64,000 nucleotides of DNA. Origin: an uncultured Roseburia sp. GTDB taxonomy: Bacteria; Bacillota; Clostridia; Lachnospirales; Lachnospiraceae. Under the pieces are notes generated by a model. The model searched no databases, was not told the DNA's origin, and saw nothing but the letters and a program-made list of their open reading frames with translations. This document shows, one piece after another, positions 24,739 through 32,499 of the stretch (position 1 is its first letter; the number at the start of each line of letters is the position of its first letter). Location of the stretch: positions 1 to 64,000 of the forward strand of contig CAMUGE010000006.1 in assembly GCA_947088345.1 (NCBI GenBank). The letters run 5' to 3'. Position numbers and translations under genes: made by a program.

Positions 24739-25830
24739 ATGAGTGAAAAGTTAAAAGTTGGGATTCTTGGCGGTACCGGCATGGTTGGGCAGCGGTTTAT
24801 TTCTCTGCTGGAAAACCATCCGTGGTTTGAGGTGACGACAATTGCGGCAAGCGCGAGGAGTGCAGGAAAACCATACGAAGATGCCGTAGGCGGGCGCTGG
24901 AAGATGGATACGCCGATGCCGGAAGCCGTAAAAAAAATTATGGTGATGAATGTAAATGAGGTGGAACAGGTTGCGTCGCAGGTAGATTTCGTGTTTTCCG
25001 CCGTTGATATGACAAAGGATGAGATCAGAAAAATCGAGGAGCAGTACGCAAAGACGGAGACGCCGGTTGTTTCCAATAACAGCGCCCACAGGTGGACGCC
25101 GGATGTCCCGATGGTGATTCCGGAGGTAAATCCGGAGCATATGGAGGTGATACGCTTCCAGAAAGAACGGCTTAAAACGACACGGGGCTTTATCGCAGTA
25201 AAGCCGAACTGTTCCATTCAAAGCTATGCCCCGGTACTTGCCGCATGGAAAACATTTGAGCCGTATGAAGTGGTTGCGACGACTTATCAGGCAATTTCCG
25301 GCGCAGGCAAGACTTTTGCGGATTGGCCCGAGATGGAGGGCAATGTGATTCCCTATATCGGCGGGGAGGAAGAGAAGTCCGAGAAAGAACCGCTGCGCAT
25401 TTTCGGGCATGTGGATGAAGAACAAAAGGAGATCGTGGCAGCGGTATCCCCGGTTATTACCTGTCAGTGCATTCGCGTACCGGTTTTAAATGGTCATACA
25501 GCCGCGGTATTTGTAAAATTTAAAAAGAAACCGACAAAAGAACAGCTGATTCAGGCATTAAGAGATTTTCGCGGTGTTCCCCAGGAGCTTTCGCTTCCGA
25601 GCGCGCCGGAGCAATTTTTGCGCTATATGGACGAGGATGATCGTCCGCAGGTGACATTAGATGTGGATTACGAGTCGGGTATGGGTGTTTCCATCGGACG
25701 ACTGAGAGAAGACAGTGTGTACGATTATAAATTCGTCGGACTGTCTCACAACACAGTGCGCGGCGCAGCGGGCGGCGCAGTATTGTGTGCGGAATTGTTG
25801 AAAGCGCAGGGATATATTTCCGGGAAATAA
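24739..25830 (+). CDS. asd: Aspartate-semialdehyde dehydrogenase
   Basis: A 363-residue NADP-dependent enzyme reducing aspartyl phosphate to aspartate semialdehyde, the branch point to lysine/DAP, threonine and methionine. The N-terminal nucleotide-binding motif GILGGTGMVGQRF is present and the catalytic cysteine lies in PNCSIQ (Cys158). The sequence resembles the archaeal/fungal-type ASADH branch common in Clostridia rather than the E. coli type. It is monocistronic; no terminator is obvious, and a + strand RNA promoter begins 17 nt after the stop. Confidence 0.95.
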   Translation: MSEKLKVGILGGTGMVGQRFISLLENHPWFEVTTIAASARSAGKPYEDAVGGRWKMDTPMPEAVKKIMVMNVNEVEQVASQVDFVFSAVDMTKDEIRKIEEQYAKTETPVVSNNSAHRWTPDVPMVIPEVNPEHMEVIRFQKERLKTTRGFIAVKPNCSIQSYAPVLAAWKTFEPYEVVATTYQAISGAGKTFADWPEMEGNVIPYIGGEEEKSEKEPLRIFGHVDEEQKEIVAAVSPVITCQCIRVPVLNGHTAAVFVKFKKKPTKEQLIQALRDFRGVPQELSLPSAPEQFLRYMDEDDRPQVTLDVDYESGMGVSIGRLREDSVYDYKFVGLSHNTVRGAAGGAVLCAELLKAQGYISGK

Positions 25831-25846
25831 TTTAACCGATATTTTC

Positions 25847-25875
25847 TTGTGTTTATCCGTGTGCTGTGTTATAGT
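25847..25875 (+). promoter_or_regulatory. Promoter of the antisense RNA of the toxin locus
   Basis: TTGTGT (25847-25852), 17-bp spacer, TATAGT (25870-25875). Transcription would start near 25882 and run towards the 3' end of the - strand toxin mRNA. Confidence 0.6.
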
Positions 25876-25881
25876 AAAAAA

Positions 25882-25978
25882 GGGAAGCCACGCAAGCGGC
25901 TCTACCCCATTATAATATTTGACGAAACAAATCAGGCAGCCGTCGCTATTGGGAGTAGTGGCGGCTGTTTCTATGCAG
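25882..25978 (+). ncRNA. Putative antisense antitoxin RNA (type I system)
   Basis: A predicted RNA of about 95 nt. A small hairpin near the 5' end (AGCCAC/GCGGCT, one mismatch) is followed by a 12-bp stem CAGCCGTCGCTA/TAGTGGCGGCTG (including G-U pairs, about 25939-25969) and then TTTCTAT, which reads as an intrinsic terminator. It is convergent with the toxin gene, whose mRNA, if it extends past its stop at 26059, would carry the complementary strand. This is the arrangement of par-type loci with convergent RNAs. The boundaries and function are predicted. An overlapping 69-codon frame (25849-26058) starts upstream of the predicted RNA start and is unlikely to be translated. Confidence 0.5.
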
Positions 25979-26058
25979 ATCCGTGCGGCGGCAATATGCC
26001 GTTAAAGCAGTGCACGTGTTTCGCGGTGAGTAGCAGAGAAAGACATTTCCCTGCTTGA

Positions 26059-26145
26059 TTATGTCCTTTTGAATATTGTGTAGCACAATCCGACAAGGGC
26101 AACAAGAAATATTCCGGTTTGAATCAATTCAGAATATGAAATCAT
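26059..26145 (-). CDS. Holin-like type I toxin peptide
   Basis: A 28-residue peptide, MISYSELIQTGIFLVALVGL followed by CYTIFKRT: a short polar N-terminus, one membrane-spanning helix and a basic tail. This matches the 'putative holin-like toxin' family, small membrane-depolarising peptides of type I toxin-antitoxin loci. The start at 26145 has an excellent AGGAGGGC site with GGAGGGC at 26161-26155. A longer frame from 26286 is open but lies upstream of that site and includes the leader hairpin, so it is rejected. The gene has its own promoter, a structured leader and a convergent antisense RNA. Confidence 0.75.
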   Translation of the reverse strand: MISYSELIQTGIFLVALVGLCYTIFKRT

Positions 26146-26180
26146 CGCTGCATCGCCCTCCTTTCTCGAAAGATTTTCTA

Positions 26181-26207
26181 TTTGGAGGGCTGCAGAAGCC
26201 CTCCAAA
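26181..26207 (-). promoter_or_regulatory. Leader hairpin that can pair with the toxin ribosome binding site
   Basis: In the toxin mRNA, TTTGGAGGGCT and AGCCCTCCAAA form a perfect 11-bp stem with a 5-nt loop. The 5' arm contains GGAGGGC, identical to the ribosome binding site 20 nt downstream (26161-26155). The 3' arm (GCCCTCC) can therefore pair either with the 5' arm or with the ribosome binding site, giving two mutually exclusive structures. Confidence 0.65.
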
Positions 26208-26257
26208 ATAAGAAAGAGGGCAAAGCCGCCAGTGGCTCTGTGGTTTCCCATATTGTC

Positions 26258-26286
26258 ATTATAGCATATCCTGTCGCAATTTTCAA
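26258..26286 (-). promoter_or_regulatory. Promoter of the toxin mRNA
   Basis: On the - strand: TTGAAA (26286-26281), 17-bp spacer, perfect TATAAT (26263-26258). The start would be near 26251, giving a leader of about 105 nt that includes the regulatory hairpin. Confidence 0.75.
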
Positions 26287-26391
26287 TACTTTTTAACCGA
26301 AAATTCATCATAATATAACCAGATAAAAACCGATTTGTCATTCGCATTCCCGGATGCATATCTTATAAAAAAGAGGAGATTGTAAAAGAGA

Positions 26392-27291
26392 ATGGATCGT
26401 GTGAAACGGATGATTCATACCGACTATGCGTACCGGATTGGATTAAGCGGGCATAATGTTACGGTTGCAGTAATGGATACGGGGATTGTTCCGCATATGG
26501 ATTTTGGAAAAAGGATTCTGCATTTTGAGGATTTCTGTAACGGGAAAGCAGGACTTTATGATGATAACGGCCATGGCACTCATGTGTCAGGGATTATAGC
26601 CGCAAGCGGCGATGGTTCGCCGCAGAAAAATGGCGGGAGGGTTTATTCCGGAATGGCGCCCAAAGCAAATATTATAATGTTGAAAGTATTGGATGAGGAA
26701 GGAAACGGAACAACATCCACCGTATTAAAAGGTCTTGCGTGGATTGCCAAAATGAAAGACAGGTTCCGCATCGGCCTGCTTAATATTTCGGTCGGGATGC
26801 TGCCAAGCGCCGGAGCAAGCGAACAGAAAGCGCTTTTGGATGCGGTGGATGATATCTGGGACCGGGGCGTCATGGTGATTGCCGCCGCAGGAAATAACGG
26901 ACCGGGTGAAAATACGGTGACAATCCCGGGTATTTCCAGAAAAATACTGACTGTGGGAAGTTCCGACGACGGTGTAACGGGAGTGCGCAATTTAAATCCT
27001 GGCTACAGCGGCAGGGGACCGACGGAATGCTGCATTGTGAAACCGGAGATTTTGGCGCCGGGGACAAATATCGTAAGCTGCAGTAGAAACGGAACAGGAT
27101 ATCAGGCCAAAAGCGGAACGTCGATGGCTGCGCCTGTTGTAACAGGGGCTCTTGCGCTTGCATTCCAGAAATATCCCTATTTTACGCCGGCTCAGATGAA
27201 GCTGCGTGTGTATGAGCGCGCCTATCCGCGTGGAGAACAGATAAACAAGATGGGATGGGGAGTCGTTCATGTGGAGAATCTTGTCAGATAA
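26392..27291 (+). CDS. Subtilisin-like serine protease (S8), cytoplasmic
   Basis: A 299-residue subtilase with the full catalytic triad: Asp29 (VAVMDTGI), His61 (DDNGHGTHVSG) and Ser244 (SGTSMAAP), plus the oxyanion Asn region AAAGNNGPG. It lacks a signal peptide and prodomain, and the sequence begins only about 25 residues before the Asp motif. It is therefore probably an intracellular subtilisin, comparable with Bacillus IspA, acting in protein turnover. It sits between the toxin locus and cls with its own upstream AT-rich region; a weak promoter TTGTCA-N18-TATCTT (26335-26364) is possible. Confidence 0.92.
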   Translation: MDRVKRMIHTDYAYRIGLSGHNVTVAVMDTGIVPHMDFGKRILHFEDFCNGKAGLYDDNGHGTHVSGIIAASGDGSPQKNGGRVYSGMAPKANIIMLKVLDEEGNGTTSTVLKGLAWIAKMKDRFRIGLLNISVGMLPSAGASEQKALLDAVDDIWDRGVMVIAAAGNNGPGENTVTIPGISRKILTVGSSDDGVTGVRNLNPGYSGRGPTECCIVKPEILAPGTNIVSCSRNGTGYQAKSGTSMAAPVVTGALALAFQKYPYFTPAQMKLRVYERAYPRGEQINKMGWGVVHVENLVR

Positions 27292-27293
27292 GT

Positions 27294-27322
27294 TTGACAT
27301 TTACTGTCGGAATCATTACAAT
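27294..27322 (+). promoter_or_regulatory. Promoter of cls
   Basis: Perfect TTGACA (27294-27299), 17-bp spacer, TACAAT (27317-27322), starting 3 nt after the subtilase stop. GGGGGCGGGC before the ATG at 27355 is a poor ribosome binding site. Confidence 0.75.
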
Positions 27323-27354
27323 GGAGTATAATTTCTGAAAAATGGGGGCGGGCA

Positions 27355-28887
27355 ATGAAAAAAATTGTGAATACGCTGTTCGGCAGGCTTACCGTGATCG
27401 GGCTGACCATCCTTTTGCAGTTTGCATGGATATTTGTGATGTTCTGGCGTTTCAGTTATCAATATACGTATGTGAGCATTGTATTTCGAATGCTTGCGAT
27501 CATACTTGTCTTTGTGATTGTAAACCGTTGGATTAATCCGGCGCACAAATTGTCCTGGACATTTCTGATCCTGCTTTCCCCGGTGCTTGGAGTGCTTTTA
27601 TATGCATTTTTTGGACGTTCCGGCCTCACGAGGCATGTGGCAAAAGGGATGGATCAGGTGCACCAGGAGACAGGCGCTCTGTTGGAAGAGAATGACGATG
27701 TAAACGGACGTTTGCAGCGCGCAGATATATCGGCTTACCACCAGTCACGCTATATCAACGACTGGGCTGGATATCCGCTGTATCAGAATACGGCGACCAA
27801 TTATTATCCGTGCGGCGAGATGCTGTTTCCCGATCTGATGGAGGCGTTAAAAAGCGCCGAAAAATTTATATTTCTGGAATATTTTATTATAGATAACGGT
27901 TATATGTTTGGAACTGTTGAAAAGATTCTGGAGCAGAAAGCCAAAGAGGGCGTGGAGGTGCGTCTGATTTACGATGATGTGGGGTGCATCGGCACGCTGC
28001 CGTCCGGTTTTTCAGCAGAACTGGAGAAAAAAGGGATTCAGTGCGCGGTGTTTAACCCGTTTCTGCCTGTGCTCTCAGTTATTATGAACAACCGTGACCA
28101 CAGGAAAATACTTGTAGTCGACGGAAATATCGGTTTTACCGGCGGCATCAATCTTGCCGACGAATATATCAACAAGATCGAGCGTTTTGGCTACTGGAAA
28201 GATACGGCGATCCGAATTGAGGGAGAGGCGGTTTGGAGCCTTACCACAATGTTCCTTGAAATGTGGAACTGTATCAAAAAAAGTGAGGAAGATTACAGGC
28301 GGTATATGCCGGATCTGTTTATGCAGTTTCCTGCCGAGGGCGGATTTGTGCAGCCATACGGCGATACGCCGTTGGACCATGAGAATGTCGGTGAAAATAT
28401 ATATCTCAATATCATTAACCGGGCGAAAGAGTATGTCTATATTTTTACGCCGTATCTGATTATTGACAATGAAATGATCGTTGCACTCTGCAATGCCGCA
28501 AAAAGCGGCATTGATGTGCGCATTGTAACGCCGGGAATCCCGGATAAAAAAATGGTCTGGCTGCTGTCGCAGTCTTATTATCGTCCGCTGATTGAGGCCG
28601 GCGTACGTATCTTTCAGTATACGCCCGGTTTTATCCATGCAAAATGTTTTGTCTGCGATGACGAGGTAGCGACAGTCGGCACAGTAAATCTTGATTTTCG
28701 CAGCCTTTACCTGCATTTTGAGTGCGGGATCTGGATGTACGGTGCGAGAGCCGTAATGCAGGTAAAGGAGGACTGTATTGACACGTTCCAGAAGTCGAAA
28801 GAAATTTCGCTTGCATTTTGCATGAACCGCCCGCTGCCCGTTCGTATTCTGCAAAGTTTGATGCGTCTGCTTGCCCCGCTTCTCTAG
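27355..28887 (+). CDS. cls: Cardiolipin synthase
   Basis: A 510-residue phospholipase-D-superfamily enzyme condensing two phosphatidylglycerol molecules to cardiolipin and glycerol at the membrane. Two N-terminal TM helices (about 15-80) precede two PLD domains with intact HKD motifs: HRKILVVDG (His249, Lys251, Asp256) and HAKCFVCDD (His428, Lys430, Asp435). Length is normal. It is transcribed from its own promoter; its 3' end overlaps by 4 nt the 3' end of the convergent dacF remnant. Confidence 0.95.
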   Translation: MKKIVNTLFGRLTVIGLTILLQFAWIFVMFWRFSYQYTYVSIVFRMLAIILVFVIVNRWINPAHKLSWTFLILLSPVLGVLLYAFFGRSGLTRHVAKGMDQVHQETGALLEENDDVNGRLQRADISAYHQSRYINDWAGYPLYQNTATNYYPCGEMLFPDLMEALKSAEKFIFLEYFIIDNGYMFGTVEKILEQKAKEGVEVRLIYDDVGCIGTLPSGFSAELEKKGIQCAVFNPFLPVLSVIMNNRDHRKILVVDGNIGFTGGINLADEYINKIERFGYWKDTAIRIEGEAVWSLTTMFLEMWNCIKKSEEDYRRYMPDLFMQFPAEGGFVQPYGDTPLDHENVGENIYLNIINRAKEYVYIFTPYLIIDNEMIVALCNAAKSGIDVRIVTPGIPDKKMVWLLSQSYYRPLIEAGVRIFQYTPGFIHAKCFVCDDEVATVGTVNLDFRSLYLHFECGIWMYGARAVMQVKEDCIDTFQKSKEISLAFCMNRPLPVRILQSLMRLLAPLL

Positions 28888-29663
28888 GTCAGGAAAAATA
28901 AGACTGTCTTAAAGAAGTAATCGCGGTAAGCCGCGCGTTCTATGCTTTCGGTGTAGAGGATATCGACGCTTCCGATCTCTTTGCCATTTAATGTGTAGAC
29001 AACTTTTCCGGCGGGGGAACCCTGCGTAACGGGCGCTTCGGCATCTTTGGGCAGTAAGGTTTCCTTTTGTATGCCGGAAAGGTCGCTTCCCGTCGTATCA
29101 AGATAGGAGAATGTGCCGGAATAGGTAAGCGTCGTCGTCTCTTTTTTTCCTTTTTTGATTGTTAAGTCAGGCAGCGGCGTCATTTCGGTATCTTTATAGA
29201 TTCGGCATTTACCGAATCCGTAATTTAACAGTGTGGCCGCGTCCGAAAAACGGACTTTATAGTCGGGAGCTGCCATGATCACGGCGATCAGTTCCATATC
29301 GTCTTTTTTGGCGGTGGCGGAAACACAGTATTTGGCAAGGCTTGTGGAGCCTGTTTTTAAGCCGGTTGCATATTGATACTGGCGAATCAGTTTGTTTGTG
29401 TTGGTCAGGCCAAATTCGCTTGAGCCGCGCTTTGTGACATGTGTGATGGTATCCATCCAGATTGTACTGTAATCGTGTATTTGCGGGTATTTTGTGATTA
29501 GTTCCCGCGACATCAGGGCAACGTCATTTGCGCTGGTCAGATGTCCGTCCGTATCGAGGCCGCAGCAGTTCACAAAATTTGTGTCATTCATGCCAAGGCC
29601 TTTGGCGCGCTCGTTCATCTGACGTACAAACTCATTTTCTGAGCCGCAGATAAATTCCGCCAT
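28884..29663 (-). pseudogene. 5'-truncated D-alanyl-D-alanine carboxypeptidase (dacF-like)
   Basis: The reading frame corresponds to the middle and C-terminal part of a class-A low-molecular-weight PBP. It begins inside the segment normally reading ...NDACVAMAEF; here DACVAMAEF is kept but is preceded by unrelated residues. The KTG motif (GLKTGSTSLAKY) and the C-terminal beta-rich PBP5_C-like domain are present. The signal peptide, catalytic SxxK and SxN motifs are missing, so it cannot be an active DD-peptidase. The break falls near 29679, about 43 nt from the ATG of the divergent AraC gene, pointing to a deletion or rearrangement. A short in-frame ATG (29663) exists but has no clear ribosome binding site. 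Confidence 0.82.
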
Positions 29664-29721
29664 GGCGACACAGGCGTCGTATACAAATAGTAGACAGAGG
29701 AAACGTTGGGAGGAACAGCCG

Positions 29722-30609
29722 ATGCGCCGCAGTTATGTACCGATCACGGCTACCCCGTTCGCAGCAGGGCCAAAATATCTGGAGATAGTTCCGTCTAACC
29801 ACTGGCTGCGAAATTACATACGCTGTTTTTGGGGGAGCGAGAAACCTTATTGGAAAAACAAAGCGTCAGGCCCCGATCTGGTAATTCCGGATACCTGTGC
29901 CGATATTATCTATTATATGGATTATACGGACAATAAAGTTATGGCCGGCTTCTGTGGTCCGAATGACAGAAGTTTTTATGCGAATGATCCGTTTGGGACA
30001 GGGCATCTTGTCTCGACTTTCTGCATTCGATTTTATGCGTGGGGCGCATATGCATTTTCCGAGGATTCTCTCTCCGATACGATAAACGGTTTTTTTGACG
30101 TGCAGTCCCGGTTCCGATGGCTTGATTGTCAGCTGCAGAAGAGATTGTTTGAAATGAAAACCATACAGGATACAGTCCGATTTGCAGAACAGCTGTTTAT
30201 GAAAAGAATTTTATCGGTCAGGCAGAATCAGATTATCGACGACGCAGTAGATGCGCTGCTGTTTCATCGGGGGACTTTGAGCGCAGCCGCGCTTGCGAAA
30301 GAGGCGTTTGTCAGCAGCAGGCAGCTGGAGCGGGTGTTTCGCGAATATACAGGCATTACGCCGAAAAAGATCAGCAATCTTGTGCGTTACCAGTATCTGT
30401 GGAATGATATTGTAAGAAATCCGGGCTTTCAGATCCTGGATGCAGTTGAAAAATATAACTATACAGATCAGCCGCATTTGATGCGCGAGTTTAAACGCTA
30501 TCATGCGATGGGTATAAAACAGGCAAGGCGGTATGCCCGTTTGAATGTCGCAAATATACAAGACGACGGCGCCTGTAACTGTTATGATCTTTCCAAAGGA
30601 GGGACGTAG
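29722..30609 (+). CDS. AraC-family regulator with DUF6597-like N-terminus
   Basis: A 295-residue regulator. The N-terminal domain (about 10-165; KYLEIVPSNHWLRNYIRCFW) matches the DUF6597 region found in many AraC proteins of Firmicutes. The C-terminal AraC DNA-binding domain (about 180-285) has two HTH units (LAKEAFVSSRQLERVFREYT and a second ending in HLMREFKRYHAMGIKQAR). ATG 29722 follows GGGAGGA; the ATG at 29662 is upstream of that site and in the dacF remnant. It is followed 1 nt later by a DUF3795 gene. The original promoter may have been lost or replaced by the rearrangement upstream. Confidence 0.85.
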   Translation: MRRSYVPITATPFAAGPKYLEIVPSNHWLRNYIRCFWGSEKPYWKNKASGPDLVIPDTCADIIYYMDYTDNKVMAGFCGPNDRSFYANDPFGTGHLVSTFCIRFYAWGAYAFSEDSLSDTINGFFDVQSRFRWLDCQLQKRLFEMKTIQDTVRFAEQLFMKRILSVRQNQIIDDAVDALLFHRGTLSAAALAKEAFVSSRQLERVFREYTGITPKKISNLVRYQYLWNDIVRNPGFQILDAVEKYNYTDQPHLMREFKRYHAMGIKQARRYARLNVANIQDDGACNCYDLSKGGT

Positions 30610-30610
30610 A

Positions 30611-30898
30611 ATGGCAGATATCAGTGTTTGCGGGACAGACTGCAGCGCATGCTGCTGTTTCGGATCTATGTGCAGCGGCTGTAATAAATGTGAGGGAAAA
30701 GTATTTCATGTGCCGGATCAGAAAGCGTGCGCAATTTATGCATGTACGGTGCAGGAAAAGGGATTTAAAAACTGCGGCGAATGTACGCAGGTCCCGTGCA
30801 GTATATGGACAGGCATGAGAGATCCGAAATATTCCGACGAGGAATTTCAGCAGAATATTGATATGCGCGTAAAGAAATTACAAGAACTCAGTCAGTAA
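30611..30898 (+). CDS. DUF3795 cysteine-rich protein
   Basis: A 95-residue protein with about 13 cysteines in the DUF3795 pattern: CGTDCSACCCFGSMCSGCNK, then CAIYACTVQEKGFKNCGEC and VPCSIW. It is probably a metal- or Fe-S-binding protein; the function is unknown. The start at 30611 has GGAGGG at 30599-30604, overlapping the end of the AraC gene. AraC-DUF3795 pairs recur in Clostridia to my knowledge, so the two are probably functionally linked. A terminator follows. Confidence 0.85.
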   Translation: MADISVCGTDCSACCCFGSMCSGCNKCEGKVFHVPDQKACAIYACTVQEKGFKNCGECTQVPCSIWTGMRDPKYSDEEFQQNIDMRVKKLQELSQ

Positions 30899-30909
30899 CT
30901 TTTGCGCCT

Positions 30910-30956
30910 GACACCCGTTTTGCATTTGTTTTGTGCGGAACGGGCGTCTTTTTTTT
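30910..30956 (+). terminator. Rho-independent terminator after the DUF3795 gene
   Basis: GACACCCGTT (30910-30919) pairs with AACGGGCGTC (30939-30948, one mismatch), followed by eight T residues. Confidence 0.85.
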
Positions 30957-30965
30957 CTGCGGTTG

Positions 30966-30994
30966 TTGAATCAGGCGTGCCGTTATGATACAAT
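30966..30994 (+). promoter_or_regulatory. Promoter of the binding-protein/GGDEF-EAL operon
   Basis: TTGAAT (30966-30971), 17-bp spacer, TACAAT (30989-30994); the predicted start near 31001 lies about 40 nt before the ATG at 31043. Confidence 0.75.
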
Positions 30995-31042
30995 AGATCC
31001 ATAGACAGGACAAAAGAAAAAAGTAATCGAGGGGAGTTTTCA

Positions 31043-32482
31043 ATGCAGCGGAAAAAGACAGTATTTTATTGCGGAGTATGCGTGATTGCAATTCTATTAA
31101 GCGGGTGCGGCGACAGTTCGCCGCTGGATGCGCAGGACCCGGTGACAATTGACGTGTGGACCTATTACAACGGCGATCAGCTCAGTGCGTTTGACAGCCT
31201 GGTAAAAGAATTTAACGAGACTGTCGGTAAAGAAAAAGGAATTGTCGTAAAAGGATACAGCCAGGGGTCGGTAATCGACCTGGAGACAAATGTGCTGGCG
31301 GCAGTCAGAGGGGAAGTCGGAGCGGACGAAGTGCCGGATATCTTTGCGGCGTACGCAGACACGGCCTATACAGTTGACCAGCTGGGGCAGGCAGTAGATT
31401 TAAAAGAATATTTGACGGAGGAAGAAATTTCCTCCTACATAGACAGCTATATGAATGAAGGCGATTTTAGCGGCAGCGGCGAGATCAAGATATTTCCAAT
31501 GGCAAAATCCACGGAAGTGCTGGTGATCAACAAGACGGACTGGGATAAATTTGCAGAGGATACGGGAGCGACATATGATGATCTTGCCGATCTGGAAAAG
31601 TTGTGCGAGACGGCAAAGATGTATTATGAGTGGACCGACGCAAAGACGCCGGAGGTGCCAAACGACGGACGTGCATTGTTTGGCAGAGATGCAATGGCAA
31701 ATTATATGCTGATTGGCGGTATGCAGCTTGGAACGGAGATTTTTCAGGTGTCGGACGGAGCGATGACACTTCAGTTTGACGAGGAAACGGCGCGGAGACT
31801 GTGGAACTGCTATTATGTGTCTTATGTAAAAGGTTATTTTGCGGCGGGCGGACGCTTTCGCAGCGACGATATCAAGACCGGAAATATCATTGCCTATGTG
31901 GGTTCTTCTTCCGGCGTTTCGTTTTTTCCGGAGGAAGTAAACACGGAAAGCGGCGAGCGCTATCCGATTGAGATGGAGGTACTGCCCAGCCCTGGTTTTC
32001 CCGGGGAGAACGCGGATTATGCGGTGCAGCAGGGCGCCGGTATGGTGGTGACTAAGGGAAGCGAACAGGAAATCTTTGCTTCGGTCGAGTTTTTAAAGTG
32101 GTTTACATCGGATGAGCGAAATATAGAGTTCTCGGTTAACTCAGGTTATCTTCCGGTGAAAAAAACAGCAAACGATATTGACAGGATTTTAGGCAGCGGG
32201 GCGCAGATAAGCGGTAATCTGGAAAAAGTGCTGCCGGTAGCTGTTGAGACGGTAAACGCGAACCGGATGTATACTACAAAGGCGTTTGCGTCCGCCACAA
32301 AAGCACGAAGTATTTTGGAGAATACATTAAGCGACCGGGCTGCGGCAGACCGTGAGGCAGTGATTTTAAAGATGGCATCGGGATTGAGTCTGGACGATGC
32401 GGCGGCGGAATTTATTTCGGATATCAATTTTTTGTCATGGTATGAGGAGACAAAAGAGCAGCTTAAGCCATTGGAAAATTAG
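31043..32482 (+). CDS. Extracellular solute-binding lipoprotein linked to c-di-GMP signalling
   Basis: A 479-residue family-1 (ABC-type) solute-binding protein. The signal peptide ends in lipobox LLSGC (Cys22). The mature part opens with VTIDVWTYYNGDQLSAFDSL, followed by the Venus-flytrap fold. No permease or ATPase gene accompanies it. Instead the next gene, 17 nt downstream on the same promoter, encodes a Cache-GGDEF-EAL protein. The lipoprotein is therefore more likely a ligand-presenting sensor for that membrane enzyme than a transporter component. The ligand is unknown, probably a sugar or oligosaccharide by family. Confidence 0.88.
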   Translation: MQRKKTVFYCGVCVIAILLSGCGDSSPLDAQDPVTIDVWTYYNGDQLSAFDSLVKEFNETVGKEKGIVVKGYSQGSVIDLETNVLAAVRGEVGADEVPDIFAAYADTAYTVDQLGQAVDLKEYLTEEEISSYIDSYMNEGDFSGSGEIKIFPMAKSTEVLVINKTDWDKFAEDTGATYDDLADLEKLCETAKMYYEWTDAKTPEVPNDGRALFGRDAMANYMLIGGMQLGTEIFQVSDGAMTLQFDEETARRLWNCYYVSYVKGYFAAGGRFRSDDIKTGNIIAYVGSSSGVSFFPEEVNTESGERYPIEMEVLPSPGFPGENADYAVQQGAGMVVTKGSEQEIFASVEFLKWFTSDERNIEFSVNSGYLPVKKTANDIDRILGSGAQISGNLEKVLPVAVETVNANRMYTTKAFASATKARSILENTLSDRAAADREAVILKMASGLSLDDAAAEFISDINFLSWYEETKEQLKPLEN

Positions 32483-32499
32483 GAATGCGGGTGAGGAAA

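Noticed and set aside
24751-25425. 224-codon - strand open frame
   Set aside because: Antisense to asd, which has a complete active site; His/Arg/Cys-rich shadow translation.
25849-26058. 69-codon + strand open frame in the toxin locus
   Set aside because: Starts upstream of the predicted RNA start, has no ribosome binding site, and overlaps the terminator-like stem of the antisense RNA; composition is not protein-like.
28075-28854. 259-codon - strand open frame
   Set aside because: Antisense to cls, which has both HKD motifs; no domain features.
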